Assembly (NCBI RefSeq): GCF_900115755.1
Contig: NZ_FOXQ01000002.1
Location: forward strand, 1-64,000
DNA: 64,000 nucleotides
Reading direction: 5' to 3'
Origin: Parafilimonas terrae
GTDB taxonomy: Bacteria; Bacteroidota; Bacteroidia; Chitinophagales; Chitinophagaceae
A program made the translations under genes and the position numbers. Positions within the stretch are counted from its first letter, which is position 1. The number at the start of each line of letters is the position of its first letter. Positions 52,841-62,901 of this stretch are shown here, piece by piece. Below the pieces are notes generated by a model. It saw only the letters and a list, made by a program, of their open reading frames with translations. It was not told where the DNA came from and made no database searches.

Positions 52841-55054
52841 CTATTTCCCAAATAGTTGCTCCTGCAACTGCGCAGAACCTTTTAACTGAAAATCAACTGC
52901 AGATTTACCCAATTCGATTTGATAAGTTCCTTTTTTGATTTCCCATTGTTGTTTTCCCAATTAAAATCTGCCAATAATCTTGGCTCAGCGGTAATGGTAA
53001 CGGTTTTGCTTTCACCGGGAGCGAGTTCAATTCTTTCAAATCCCAATAATCGGGTTTTGGTTTTGCCATCAACATTGGTCAAATAAATTTGAGGAACATC
53101 GGCTCCGGTAATTTTTCCGGTATTGGTAACCTTGAAGCTGGCAGTTATGGTTTTACCTCCTTTTATTTCAAAATTCTCATAGGAAAATTCGGTATAACTT
53201 AATCCATAGCCAAAAGCAAACATGGGCTGTAATCCTTTATTTGCATACCATCTGTAACCTACTTCTGAGCCTTCGTTATAGACAATTGTGGTTGGCGTTC
53301 CCCATGGCGTTCCTTGTTGGTTGATTTCCAATCTTGGTGTTTGTTCCAGATTTAAAGGGAAGGTAATCGGCAATCTTCCCGAAGGATTGGTTTTCCCGGT
53401 GAGAATTTCTGCAATGGCAGTTCCTCCTGCTTGTCCCGGAAACCATGCTTGAAGAATGGCTTTGACTTTATTGCGCCAGGGCATTGACGAGGCAGTTCCG
53501 GTTTCCAATACAACAATCGTATTAGGGTTGGTTTCGGCAATTCCATCAATCAATTGATCTTGTCCCCAGGGCAATGAAAGATCGGCAAGGTCAAAACCTT
53601 CGCCTTCCACTCTGATTCCAAATACAATCACAATGTCAGAACGTTTTGCCAATAATTTCGCTTCGGCAACGGTGTAGCCCGGATCAAATTCAATAATTGC
53701 ATTGGGTAATAATTTTTTTAATTCTTCTAATGGAGAAGAAGGCAACAAATAGAGGTTTCTTGCATTCCCCATAATCCCTGTTCCGCCGATGCTGATGGTA
53801 CCTGCAAATCCACCAACCGGAAGTACCGCACCGGAGCCGGTTCCGCAGGCAACACCTTTGTGTGCAAATCCGCCAATCACAGCGATTTTAAATGGTTCCG
53901 TTGTAGAAAGTGGTAAAATATTTTCATTTTTAAGTAAAACCATTCCCTGGCGGGCGGTTTCCAATGCTATTTCATTATGTTTTTGCATATCGATGCTCGG
54001 CGTTTCTTTCCATTGATCAACACCTACGGCATACATTGAACGAAGTATTCGCGTGACCATATCCGACAAACGCTTTTTGGGAAATTGATTTTGCTGATAG
54101 GCATTTCGCAAAGAATCTGTAAATGCTTCCGCGCCCCATTGTTGCACATCTAACTGAATACCCGATTCCTGATCGAGACCTTTTAAAGCATATCTCCAAT
54201 CGGGAACCGCACCCCAATCGGACATTACCCAACCTTTATAATTCCAGGTTTTCTTTAATAAATCATTTAGCAAATAATCGTTTCCGCTCGCATATTCACC
54301 ATTGATTTTATTGTAACCGCTCATGATAGAACCGGGTTGCGATTTCTCAATAGCAATTTCAAAAGCCAATAAATCCGATTCACGATGCGCAGCAGGATCA
54401 ACGATGGCGTTGAGCCAATGACGGTTGGTTTCATTGTTGTTTAATGAATAATGTTTTAAAGTAGAAATCACCTGTTGGCTTTGAATTCCGTTAACTGCCG
54501 AAGCGCCTAATTCAGCCGTAAGCCAAGGATCTTCAGAATAATATTCATAATTTCTACCATTGCGCACATCACGGGCGAGGTTAATTCCACCCGCCAACAT
54601 TACATTAAATCCTCTTGCTCTGGCTTCTTGTCCGATGAGTACTCCACCTTCATAAATCAACTGCGGATTGAAACTCGCTCCTGCCAAAATGGAAGAAGGC
54701 AAAGCCGTAGCACCTTTGTCATCAGGTCGGTAACCCGGATTGGTAATTCCCATGCTCGCATCACTGCTTTTGAATTGCCGGAATGCCGAGTCTTGGAATG
54801 CCGGGCGTGTATCCGGCACTCATCGAAACACCTTCAGGAATTCGGGGATCGCGGGGCATACCGATGCTGGGAACGCTGCCGATAACGCTGTAAACCATTT
54901 GGAATCGTTCATCGTCGGTCAGTTTTTTTTCGGTTTCGGCTGCGCGTAAATCAGGGCTTTCTTTCTGAGCATTTGCAGTAATAGCAAAAATTAAGCAGAA
55001 CAAACACAAAATACTTCTGTGTTTGCCGGTATTGTGATTGAAGAACTGGAACAT
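52841..55054 (-). pseudogene. GH3 beta-glucosidase with two frameshifts
   Basis: The gene starts at 55054 with a signal peptide (ILCLFCLIFAITANAQ). Family-3 sequence follows (KLTDDERFQMVYSVIGSVPS), until the frame ends with GIPRLGIPAIQKQ at 54761. The next frame continues with SDASMGITNPGYRPDDKGAT after one extra base near 54766. It then carries the nucleophile Asp in MSDWGAVPDW, the C-terminal alpha/beta sandwich and a fibronectin-like end. A second shift near 52950 (one lost A) sends the tail out of frame; the other frame reads GTYQIELGKSAVDFQL and stops at 52841. The enzyme would cut beta-glucosides in the periplasm. Two independent lesions point to real decay. Confidence 0.85.
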
Positions 55055-55137
55055 AGTGGTTTAATTTAGCATGAACATTAAAGAATAACCCTGATTTAGT
55101 TCTGTTGCCCGCTTCTTCGCATATAAGTTTAAAACAT

Positions 55138-56013
55138 TTATGCAGTCAGCAGCCGGTGTTCTTTTTTAAATTCAAACGGTGTTTTATTTACTATCTTTTT
55201 AAAATACCTGTTGAAATTGGAAAGATTGTTAAACCCGCTTTCATAACATACTTCGTATATAGGCATATCTCTTTCCAGTATCATATTGCATGCGTGTGCT
55301 ATTCTTACTTCCAGCAGGAAATCGTAATACGTTTTTCTTGTTTTTGATTTAAAATACCTGCAGAACGATTTTGTGCTGAGGTTAGCTACAGATGCAATTT
55401 CTGAAAGCGTTATTTTCTTTTGAAAATTATTGGAAGTGTATTGAAATATCTTGTTTAAACGGTCTGCTTCTGACTGATCTATTTTTAGCTGGTTGTTCAG
55501 AGGGTTAATAATATCTTTTTCTTTTGAAGCTGCAATCTTATCTAATATCGCCAGCAGCGTTACCACCCGTTCAAGGCCTTTGGCGCCGGCTAACCTGGTA
55601 ATAAGTTCACGCACCTGGTTTCTTGTTTCGCCACTAATTTTTATGCCCTGCTTTGCTTTTTCAAGCAGTGATTCAATACTTTTTAATTCGGGAACATTAA
55701 AAAACTTGTCGCCTAAAAAATCGTGATGAAAATAAACAACCGTTACTTCGGCTTTTAGTTTAGAACCTGTTTCAAAGTATTCCGGGTCGCAACGCCACAT
55801 GTGTGCAAGGTTTGATCCAAACAAAAAAAGTTCGCCCGGTTCAAAGCGGTGAACATTTGTTCCTATCAACCGGGTGCCTCTTCCTTTATGAATATAAATC
55901 AGTTCAATCTCGGGGTGAAAATGCCATTGATTATAGAAATCACCACCTCTTCTTTTATAAAAATTAAATGATGATTCAGGCTTGAGCGAAACTTTTAATA
56001 AATGTGGCTTCAT
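55138..56013 (-). CDS. AraC-family transcriptional regulator
   Basis: The 291-residue regulator has an N-terminal cupin domain (YNQWHFHPEIELIYIHKGRG, RFEPGELFLFGSNLAHMW) and a C-terminal AraC pair of HTH motifs (LSEIASVANLSTKSFCRYFK, then YEVCYESGFNNLSNFNRYFK). It would sense a sugar or related ligand. It lies next to the GH3 pseudogene, which it may once have controlled, and upstream of the catabolic cluster. Either could be its target; the sequence does not settle it. Confidence 0.9.
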   Translation of the reverse strand: MKPHLLKVSLKPESSFNFYKRRGGDFYNQWHFHPEIELIYIHKGRGTRLIGTNVHRFEPGELFLFGSNLAHMWRCDPEYFETGSKLKAEVTVVYFHHDFLGDKFFNVPELKSIESLLEKAKQGIKISGETRNQVRELITRLAGAKGLERVVTLLAILDKIAASKEKDIINPLNNQLKIDQSEADRLNKIFQYTSNNFQKKITLSEIASVANLSTKSFCRYFKSKTRKTYYDFLLEVRIAHACNMILERDMPIYEVCYESGFNNLSNFNRYFKKIVNKTPFEFKKEHRLLTA

Positions 56014-56265
56014 CTGTTTATTTTTTTATTAAGATCATATAAAACGCCGGCAGGCATTCATGTATGCGTCAAAAACTTAAACAGGCCTTTTATACAGCAA
56101 TATGTATCAAATACGCAGCTATTAACCTGTTTCTTTTTATAAATATGTAAATATAGTATTAGTTGTTGCGAATTAATTGGAAATTATTCTGAAACCAAAA
56201 ATAGAATTTTGAAAAACGATTTGCAATTCCTTATTCTTTTTTTGAATTCTAAAATTTTATTTTTT
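56014..56265. other. Divergent promoter region
   Basis: This space between the AraC regulator and the sigma factor genes is AT-rich, and no clear box is called. Confidence 0.35.
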
Positions 56266-56901
56266 ATGCTGTATGAATTTCAGAACCAGGGACTGCGGCA
56301 CACATTTATACCTTCAGTTAAACAAGGTAATGCTGTTTATAAAGAAGAAGAATTACCGGATAAAATTTTATGGAATTTCTTTAAGAAAGGTGATGAAAAT
56401 GCGTTTGCTTTTATCTATAAACATTATTCCACGCTGCTTTTTTCTTATGGATGCAAATGCGCTTCAGATAAGGAAATGGTAAGGGATTGTTTACACGATT
56501 TTTTTCTTTACCTCAGGAATAACAGGCTTGGTTTTGGCGAAACCACTTCAATTAAATTATACCTGTTAAAAGCGTTCAGAAGAAGGATTGTTGATTATCT
56601 TAAAAAAACGAATAATGAACATAAGCTTAGAAAAACTTCTTTATACACGCCTTATGGTGAGGAGTCATCAGCAGAGTCAGCCTATATTAATAAACAAATA
56701 AATGCTGAACAACAGGAAAAACTGCAACGTGCTTTGGATATGCTGAATGCGAAAGAAAGAAAAGTGATTTACTATTTTTATTTTGAAGGATTGAGTTATG
56801 AACAGATAGCCAGCATACTGCATTTTGGCCACGTGTCTTCGGTTAGAAGGGTTATGTACAGAAGCCTTCGCCATCTCAGGCATTATTATTCCAGGGCATA
56901 G
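56266..56901 (+). CDS. ECF-type RNA polymerase sigma factor
   Basis: The product has 211 residues from the ATG at 56266 (MLYEFQNQGLRHTFIPSVKQ). Region 2 appears as DENAFAFIYKHYSTLLFSYG and RDCLHDFFLYLRNNRLG. Region 4 is LNAKERKVIYYFYFEGLSYE then QIASILHFGHVSSVRRVMYR. No anti-sigma gene sits beside it. The 57-base in-frame extension to 56209 has no family match. It lies between the AraC gene and the catabolic genes. Confidence 0.85.
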   Translation: MLYEFQNQGLRHTFIPSVKQGNAVYKEEELPDKILWNFFKKGDENAFAFIYKHYSTLLFSYGCKCASDKEMVRDCLHDFFLYLRNNRLGFGETTSIKLYLLKAFRRRIVDYLKKTNNEHKLRKTSLYTPYGEESSAESAYINKQINAEQQEKLQRALDMLNAKERKVIYYFYFEGLSYEQIASILHFGHVSSVRRVMYRSLRHLRHYYSRA

Positions 56902-57059
56902 TCATTATTTTTTTTAAACCGGTATCATTTTAATCATTTTGGCCTTATAGTATTTAAAACGCCAATCCACTAACGAAAAGCTTTTCAAAATTTATGGCGG
57001 TTTAAAATGTTTGCAACAGAAAAAATCCGGGCATCAGTTTATCAACTAAAATTAAAATC

Positions 57060-57503
57060 ATGAAAATTTCACTTAGTGCTTTAATGTTACTGATAGGGTT
57101 TGTATTAACCCTTCACCTGGCCATGAATGCACAGGTAGGCGCTATTGTAAAAAATCCCCGCATGGGCAATGCGCTTTTCTGGATCATAGGTGCAATTACT
57201 GCTACAGTTATTGGCTTTAGCGGATGGGATGCCGGTTTTTTTTCCAGGCTTAAAGAAGTGCCGGCGTGGTTATTTACCGCAGGCATTATGGGCGGTGCGC
57301 TTGTTTTTGGTATTGCCTGGGCAATGCCTAAATTGGGTGCAGGAACAGCATTTGTGCTGATGATTGCAGGCCAGGTAATTTCGGGAATGATTTTCTCACA
57401 TTTTGGTTTATTTGGTTCGCCTGTTGAACCTGTTTCATTCATAAAAATTGTGGGCGTTTTATTGTTGATCGCCGGCGCTGCTATTGTAACGCTTGCCAAA
57501 TGA
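57060..57503 (+). CDS. DMT-type small multi-pass membrane protein (YdcZ/DUF606-like)
   Basis: The 147-residue product has five predicted membrane helices, starting MKISLSALMLLIGFVLTLHL, with FWIIGAITATVIGFSGWDAG and LLLIAGAAIVTLAK at the end. The pattern fits the YdcZ/DUF606 family of small drug/metabolite transporter relatives. It begins the run of catabolic genes and could carry the substrate, though export is also possible. Confidence 0.8.
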   Translation: MKISLSALMLLIGFVLTLHLAMNAQVGAIVKNPRMGNALFWIIGAITATVIGFSGWDAGFFSRLKEVPAWLFTAGIMGGALVFGIAWAMPKLGAGTAFVLMIAGQVISGMIFSHFGLFGSPVEPVSFIKIVGVLLLIAGAAIVTLAK

Positions 57504-57598
57504 AACAGCGTAATGGGGCGCCATGTGAAATGTTTCACTCATAAGGAATGTATATTGAAAACATTCTGTGAAACTATTGAAAGAACAAACTTGTACGA

Positions 57599-58543
57599 AT
57601 GAAAAATGTAAATGCTTATAACCGCAGGGATTTTGTAAAGATGGCCGGCATGGCTGGTGCAGCGGCGCTTATCGCTCCAAACTTTGCTTTTGAAGCTGCA
57701 AGAAAAAGAAGGTTTCAGATTGGGGCTACATTCATCTTGTGGGGATACGGGCCCGATAATCTTGAACCGGCACTAAAAGATATATCTTCTTTAGGTTACC
57801 ATGCTTTTGAAACCTTCGGCCATGTAATTGAAGATTGGGAAGATAAGCGCGGTGGTATAGCCCCGCTGATTGAAAAGTATAAAGTGCCCATGGTATCGGC
57901 TTTTTGCCAAACTGATGTACTCGATCCTTCAAAATTAAAATCTGAAACAGAAAAACTTGTTCGCTGGACGAAGTTGCTAAAGGCTAACGGCGGAAAAGTA
58001 ATAGAGTATTGCGCCGGTGGCAAACGCACAAGCGGTTTTAATTATAAAGACCATGCTAAGTATATGGTTGAATCGATGAATGTGTTTGCCAAAGCTGTAA
58101 CAGATGAAGGGTTGGTTTGCGCTTTGCATCCTCACACCGGTACGCCGATAGAAACGGAAGAGGAAATTTATTATATAATGAACAATCTCGATACAAGGTA
58201 TATGAAATTCGGCCCTGATGTTGGCCAGATACAAAAAGGCGGCGGTGACCCGGTAAAAATTTGTAAAGATTTTGTATCGCTCATCGAGCATGTTCACTTA
58301 AAAGATTATGCAGGCGGTGATAATGGTTATCTTGGTTATTCACCATTGGGAGAGGGTAAAGTAAAACTTAAGGAAATATTAGACCTGCTGGAAAAAAGGA
58401 GAAAACACATGGCAGGCATGATTATGTTTGAACTTGATTACGATGCTAAAATAAAGCCTGCCTATACCCCGCACCGGGCCGCTGAAATTTCAAGGGATTA
58501 CCTGGCAAAATTAAACTACAGGTTCAGCGAAAAGCAGGCATAA
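57599..58543 (+). CDS. Sugar phosphate isomerase/epimerase-type TIM-barrel protein
   Basis: The 314-residue product has a twin-arginine-like N-terminus (NRRDFVKMAGMAGAAALIAP), so it is probably exported by Tat. The barrel shows metal-ligand segments typical of xylose-isomerase-like enzymes (LVCALHPHTGTPIETEEEIY, MKFGPDVGQIQKGGGDPVKI, LIEHVHLKDYAGGDNG, and MIMFELDYD). IolE, the inosose dehydratase, is a relative. It would isomerise or dehydrate a sugar or inositol derivative. It is followed by the dehydrogenase at 58632. Confidence 0.82.
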   Translation: MKNVNAYNRRDFVKMAGMAGAAALIAPNFAFEAARKRRFQIGATFILWGYGPDNLEPALKDISSLGYHAFETFGHVIEDWEDKRGGIAPLIEKYKVPMVSAFCQTDVLDPSKLKSETEKLVRWTKLLKANGGKVIEYCAGGKRTSGFNYKDHAKYMVESMNVFAKAVTDEGLVCALHPHTGTPIETEEEIYYIMNNLDTRYMKFGPDVGQIQKGGGDPVKICKDFVSLIEHVHLKDYAGGDNGYLGYSPLGEGKVKLKEILDLLEKRRKHMAGMIMFELDYDAKIKPAYTPHRAAEISRDYLAKLNYRFSEKQA

Positions 58544-58631
58544 AAAACAATAATTACATCATTAAAATAAAACACATAAAAGTGTGAGGGTAATGTTATG
58601 CCCTGCATTAAATGACTTAAAGAAAATAAAA

Positions 58632-60104
58632 ATGGAAGTTTTAAATAATTACATAAACAGTAATTGGGTAAAGAGCCGGGAAGAAAATACAACAGATGTT
58701 ATTAACCCTGCCACACAGGAAGTGCTTGCAAAAGTTCCGAGAGGAAAAGGCACGGCCGCAGATGTGGATCAGGCGGTAGCCGCTGCCGCTGAAGCCTTCA
58801 AATCATGGGCGCATGTACCAGTTATGAAGCGGGTGCAGCCTTTGTATAAACTGAAGCAATTGCTTGAAGATAACGCAGAAGATATTGCAAGAACTATAAC
58901 AGAGGAATGCGGCAAAACGCTTGGCGAATCAAGAGGGGAATTGCAAAGGGCCATCGAAAATATAGAAGTAGCCTGCGGAACGCCCATGCTTATTCAAAGC
59001 GAGTTTTCAGAAAACATCTCCAGTGGTATTGATGAATTTATGATTCGCCAGCCATTGGGTGTTTGCGGCTGTGTATCACCGTTTAATTTTCCCGGCATGA
59101 TACCGTTCTGGTTCCTGCCTTATGCTATTGCCTGCGGCAATACTTTTATTCTGAAGCCTTCAGAAAAAGTACCGCTAACAATGATGAAGGTATTCCGGTT
59201 GCTGGAACAGGTTGATCTGCCTGCCGGCGTTGTAAACCTTGTGCACGGTGGTAAAGAAACTGTTGACGCCTTATTAGACCATCCTCAAATAAAGGCCATC
59301 AGTTTTGTTGGGTCTTCTAACATTGCCCGTTATGTATATTCCCGTGGCGCAGCCAGCGGTAAGCGTGTGCAGGCGCAGGGCGGCGCTAAAAACCCACTGG
59401 TTATTTTGCCGGATGCTGATATAGAAATGTCGGTAAAAATTATAGCTGACAGCGCTTATGGCTGTGCAGGCCAGCGCTGCCTCGCCGCATCAAACATTAT
59501 TACCGTGGCAGATGATGGCAATATTAAAGATGCCTTATATGAATCGGCCAAAAAAAGAACAACCGGTTTTGGCCTGGATGAAAGTATAGAAATGGGCCCG
59601 GTTATTACAAAGGAAAGCCGTGAGCGGGTTGAAGACCTTATAAATAAAGGCGTAAGCGAAGGCGCAAAAGTTTTGCTTGATGGAAGAAAACCGGCCATCA
59701 GCGGTTTTGAAAAGGGAAACTTCATCAGGCCAACGATTCTCGAAGGATTGCCGCTTGATGGCGAACTGGTGCGCACAGAAATATTCGGCCCGGTGATGAG
59801 CCTTATTCAATTAAAAACAGTGGACGAAGCCCTGGAATTTATCAATAGCGGAAAATATGGAAACATGGCCTGCCTGTTTACAAGCAGCGGTGCCAACGCC
59901 AGAAAATTCCGCAACCTGGCCAATGCGGGTAACATCGGGATCAATATCGGCGTAGCGGCGCCTATGGCACAGTTTCCGTTCAGTGGCTGGAAAGAAAGTT
60001 TTTTTGGCGACCTGCACGGGCAAAGCCGGCATGCCATTGAATTTTTTACCCAAACCAAAGTAGTGATAGAACGTTGGCCAAAAGAATGGTCAAGGAAATT
60101 TTAG
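58632..60104 (+). CDS. mmsA: CoA-acylating methylmalonate-semialdehyde dehydrogenase
   Basis: The product has 490 residues from the ATG at 58632 (MEVLNNYINSNWVKSREENT). It is an aldehyde dehydrogenase of the MmsA/IolA type, with the NAD-binding motif FVGSSNIARYVYSRGAA and the catalytic Cys in YGCAGQRCLAASNI. Segments such as RQPLGVCGCVSPFNFPGMIP are typical of the CoA-dependent subfamily. It would turn malonate or methylmalonate semialdehyde into acetyl- or propionyl-CoA, the last step of inositol and valine breakdown. The upstream ATG at 58584 is unlikely. Confidence 0.9.
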   Translation: MEVLNNYINSNWVKSREENTTDVINPATQEVLAKVPRGKGTAADVDQAVAAAAEAFKSWAHVPVMKRVQPLYKLKQLLEDNAEDIARTITEECGKTLGESRGELQRAIENIEVACGTPMLIQSEFSENISSGIDEFMIRQPLGVCGCVSPFNFPGMIPFWFLPYAIACGNTFILKPSEKVPLTMMKVFRLLEQVDLPAGVVNLVHGGKETVDALLDHPQIKAISFVGSSNIARYVYSRGAASGKRVQAQGGAKNPLVILPDADIEMSVKIIADSAYGCAGQRCLAASNIITVADDGNIKDALYESAKKRTTGFGLDESIEMGPVITKESRERVEDLINKGVSEGAKVLLDGRKPAISGFEKGNFIRPTILEGLPLDGELVRTEIFGPVMSLIQLKTVDEALEFINSGKYGNMACLFTSSGANARKFRNLANAGNIGINIGVAAPMAQFPFSGWKESFFGDLHGQSRHAIEFFTQTKVVIERWPKEWSRKF

Positions 60105-60187
60105 CATAGAAATAACCGAAGCAGCGGACTGCATTTGTAATTAACGCAAATGCGTTTAGAATAATCTTAAATCACAATTGAAATTTA

Positions 60188-60979
60188 ATGTTGACATTTA
60201 AAAAAGCATACTGTCCACCTTTTCAACTACAGACGAAACTTAATTTTTTAGGGGTTAATTGCATTGTTACCGACCTCAGTCATACCATTACCACCGAAGA
60301 TCCAACATTTATAGGCCATCAGCGCACTTTAATATGGAACCATCTTACACATGAGGAAACGCAGAAAATAGGTTTAACCAAACCTCCCTATTCTTACAAA
60401 GTGATAGGCTTTACATTGTGCGATCATTCCAATACGCATGTTGACGCTATTAATCACGTAGTAAATGAGCCCGATGCCAGGGCCGTTAATGAGTTGCCAA
60501 TGGAATGGTTTATGACGCCCGGCGTTTGGTTTGATTTTTCTCACAAAGAACCCGGTAGCTATATCAATAAAACCGATATTGAAGAAGCTATAGCTAAAAC
60601 CGGCGTAACCATTCAGCCACAATCGGTGGTATTTTATTACACCGGGTGGTATAAAAAATGGAATAAGCCGTTTGAATATATTCGTGACTATCCCGGCGTT
60701 GATAGAAGTGCCATTGAATATCTTAATGACCTGGGTGCTATTTGTGTGGGTGCCGATGCACCAAGTATTGACAGCTACAACGAAGTGGCCGTGGTGAGGG
60801 AACAGCCTGCACATATTGTGTGCAGGGAAAGAGAAATTCTGAATATTGAAAACCTGGCGCAGGTAGATATGATACCCGCCCACGAATTTTGGTTTGTAGG
60901 CCTGCCGCTGAAAATAAAAGGCGGTTCCGGCTCGCCCTTCAGGGGAGTAGCCATTGTGCCTGAAAAGAATATCAAATAA
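60188..60979 (+). CDS. Cyclase-family protein (kynurenine formamidase-like)
   Basis: The 263-residue metal-dependent hydrolase starts MLTFKKAYCPPFQLQTKLNF; a later start is possible. The signature is present as DHSNTHVDAINHVVNEPDA, where N replaces the usual G in HxGTHxDxPxH, with further ligands in LGAICVGADAPSIDSYNE and IPAHEFWFVG. Family members hydrolyse amides or lactones. Here it may open a ring-shaped intermediate of the catabolic pathway. Confidence 0.82.
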   Translation: MLTFKKAYCPPFQLQTKLNFLGVNCIVTDLSHTITTEDPTFIGHQRTLIWNHLTHEETQKIGLTKPPYSYKVIGFTLCDHSNTHVDAINHVVNEPDARAVNELPMEWFMTPGVWFDFSHKEPGSYINKTDIEEAIAKTGVTIQPQSVVFYYTGWYKKWNKPFEYIRDYPGVDRSAIEYLNDLGAICVGADAPSIDSYNEVAVVREQPAHIVCREREILNIENLAQVDMIPAHEFWFVGLPLKIKGGSGSPFRGVAIVPEKNIK

Positions 60980-60999
60980 TAATTTTAAAATAACGATAT

Positions 61000-62082
61000 A
61001 TGAACCTGCCTGAAGAAATGGATGCACTGGTTTTAAAAGGTGTTCGTGATTTTGTAATTGAAACAGTACCGGTTCCTCATCCCGATGCAGATGAAGTGAT
61101 CTGTAAAGTAGATACAACTTTTATTTGTGGTACAGACCCGCATATAATTAACGGCGATTTTCCCGGTTTCTGGCCGCAGGGATTTCCTTTTATACCAGGC
61201 CATGAATGGTCGGGAACGGTTGTGGAAACGGGTGAAAAAGCCGACCGGCTTGGCTGGAAAGAAGGCGACCGTGTTTGTGGTATTTCACACTGCGGCTGCG
61301 GTTATTGTTCCATGTGTTTGAAAGGCCGCTATAATGAATGTTTGAATTATGGATTTGAAGATCGCGGGCACCGGCAATACGGGCATTATACGCCGGGCGC
61401 TTATGCACAATATATGCGCACATCGGTAAAAAGCATTTATAAAATTCCCGATTCAATGTCGCTGGAATATGCAGCTTGTATAGATCCCTTGAGTATTGCA
61501 TTATATACGGTTAAGCGTTCAAGGCTTCAGCCGGGTGATGATATACTTATTCTCGGCACAGGCCCGCAGGGCTTAATGGCTGTCCTCATTGCAAAGGCAT
61601 TGGGCGCCGGCCGCATTATAGCTGTGGGCAGCGGTGAAAGATTGAAGAAAGCAGAACAACTCGGCGCTGTTCCCATCAGTTATAAAGATGGCGATGTGGT
61701 GCAGCAGGTGAAAGACCTTACCAATGGCCTGGGTGCACCGGCAGTACTGGAATGTGCAGGCACAGCAGATTCCATACAGCAGGCTTGTCTTGCAGCAGCA
61801 AAAGGCGGCGTTGTTTCTGTTATTGGTATTCCGCATACAGATGTTCCGTTGCCCATGAAAAGAATTGTGTTGGATGAAATAGAAATTGTAGGCAACAGGG
61901 CTAATCCAAATACGGCGGAGGAAGCCATTAACCTGCTCGTGAATAACCGCGTTGATATAACTTCTTTAATGACGCACCGCTTTCCTTTAAAAGAGTTTGC
62001 AACAGCGCTGGATATTTTCGAGAAAAGAAAAGACGGGGCTATTAAAGTAGCTACCAAGCCTAATGGAATGAGTATAAACTAA
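61000..62082 (+). CDS. Zinc-dependent alcohol dehydrogenase (threonine/sorbitol dehydrogenase-like)
   Basis: The 360-residue product has the medium-chain dehydrogenase layout. The catalytic zinc site is CGTDPHIINGD and GHEWSGTVVETGEKADRL. The structural zinc site has Cys in CGCGYCSMCLKGRYNEC. The Rossmann motif GTGPQGLMAVLIAKALG is at about residues 186-202. It would oxidise a polyol or secondary alcohol with NAD. It starts 20 bases after the cyclase-type gene. Confidence 0.9.
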   Translation: MNLPEEMDALVLKGVRDFVIETVPVPHPDADEVICKVDTTFICGTDPHIINGDFPGFWPQGFPFIPGHEWSGTVVETGEKADRLGWKEGDRVCGISHCGCGYCSMCLKGRYNECLNYGFEDRGHRQYGHYTPGAYAQYMRTSVKSIYKIPDSMSLEYAACIDPLSIALYTVKRSRLQPGDDILILGTGPQGLMAVLIAKALGAGRIIAVGSGERLKKAEQLGAVPISYKDGDVVQQVKDLTNGLGAPAVLECAGTADSIQQACLAAAKGGVVSVIGIPHTDVPLPMKRIVLDEIEIVGNRANPNTAEEAINLLVNNRVDITSLMTHRFPLKEFATALDIFEKRKDGAIKVATKPNGMSIN

Positions 62083-62115
62083 AATTGTATCAACTGTAAA
62101 ATATCATTAACCAAT

Positions 62116-62871
62116 ATGAGTAACAAAGTATTAATAGTTAGTGGCGGCGCTTCAGGTTTAGGATTGGCAGCCGCCGAAAAATTTGCTAAAAACGGTTATA
62201 GTGCTGTTTTAATTGATATTGATGAAGTGAAGGGAAAGAAGGCCGAAGAAAAGATCAGGAGCATGGGCGTAGATGCCATTTTCTGTAAATGCGATATTTC
62301 AAATAAAGAAGAAGTGCAGCAGGCAGCGCAGCAGGCTAAAGAACGTTTTGGCCGGGTGGATGTTTTAATAAATAATGCAGGGCTTGAAGTACGCGGCAGC
62401 ATTCTTCAATGCACCGAAGAAGACTGGGTGCGGTTATACAATATTAATCTTAAAGGCATTTACTATATGTCTAATGCTTTTGTGCCTTCAATGGTGGAAC
62501 AAAAAAAAGGAGCCATCGTAAATACCGGTTCAATATTAGGCTACCGCACGGTACCTGAACGTGCAGCTTATTCATCTTCAAAAGGCGCTATTGATACGCT
62601 CACACGTTCTATGGCATTTGATCTTGCCCAGCATAATATCCGCGTTAATTGCGTGGTGCCAGGCGCTATTGATACACCTTTAATAAGAGGCTCAATTAAC
62701 GATTCGCCTGATCCGGCGGAAACAGAAAAAACACTGGGTTCAAAAAGTGTATTTGGCCGCATGGGCAAGCCTGAAGAAGTAGCCAATGTTATGTATTTCC
62801 TGGCTTCCGATGAAGCTTCATTTGTTACGGGCGCCGCTTATTTTGTTGATGGCGGCTGGTCTATTATGTAA
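62116..62871 (+). CDS. Short-chain dehydrogenase/reductase
   Basis: The 251-residue SDR begins MSNKVLIVSGGASGLGLAAA with the NAD-binding TGxxxGxG loop. Other hallmarks are NNAGLEVRG (87-95), NTGSILGYRTVPERAAYSSS with the catalytic Tyr and Lys, and the end GAAYFVDGGWSIM. It would act on a sugar or keto-acid intermediate. It lies in the catabolic cluster between the alcohol dehydrogenase and the transketolase genes. Confidence 0.92.
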   Translation: MSNKVLIVSGGASGLGLAAAEKFAKNGYSAVLIDIDEVKGKKAEEKIRSMGVDAIFCKCDISNKEEVQQAAQQAKERFGRVDVLINNAGLEVRGSILQCTEEDWVRLYNINLKGIYYMSNAFVPSMVEQKKGAIVNTGSILGYRTVPERAAYSSSKGAIDTLTRSMAFDLAQHNIRVNCVVPGAIDTPLIRGSINDSPDPAETEKTLGSKSVFGRMGKPEEVANVMYFLASDEASFVTGAAYFVDGGWSIM

Positions 62872-62901
62872 GATCATTTCAAAATCTTTAAACTAATTGT
62901 T

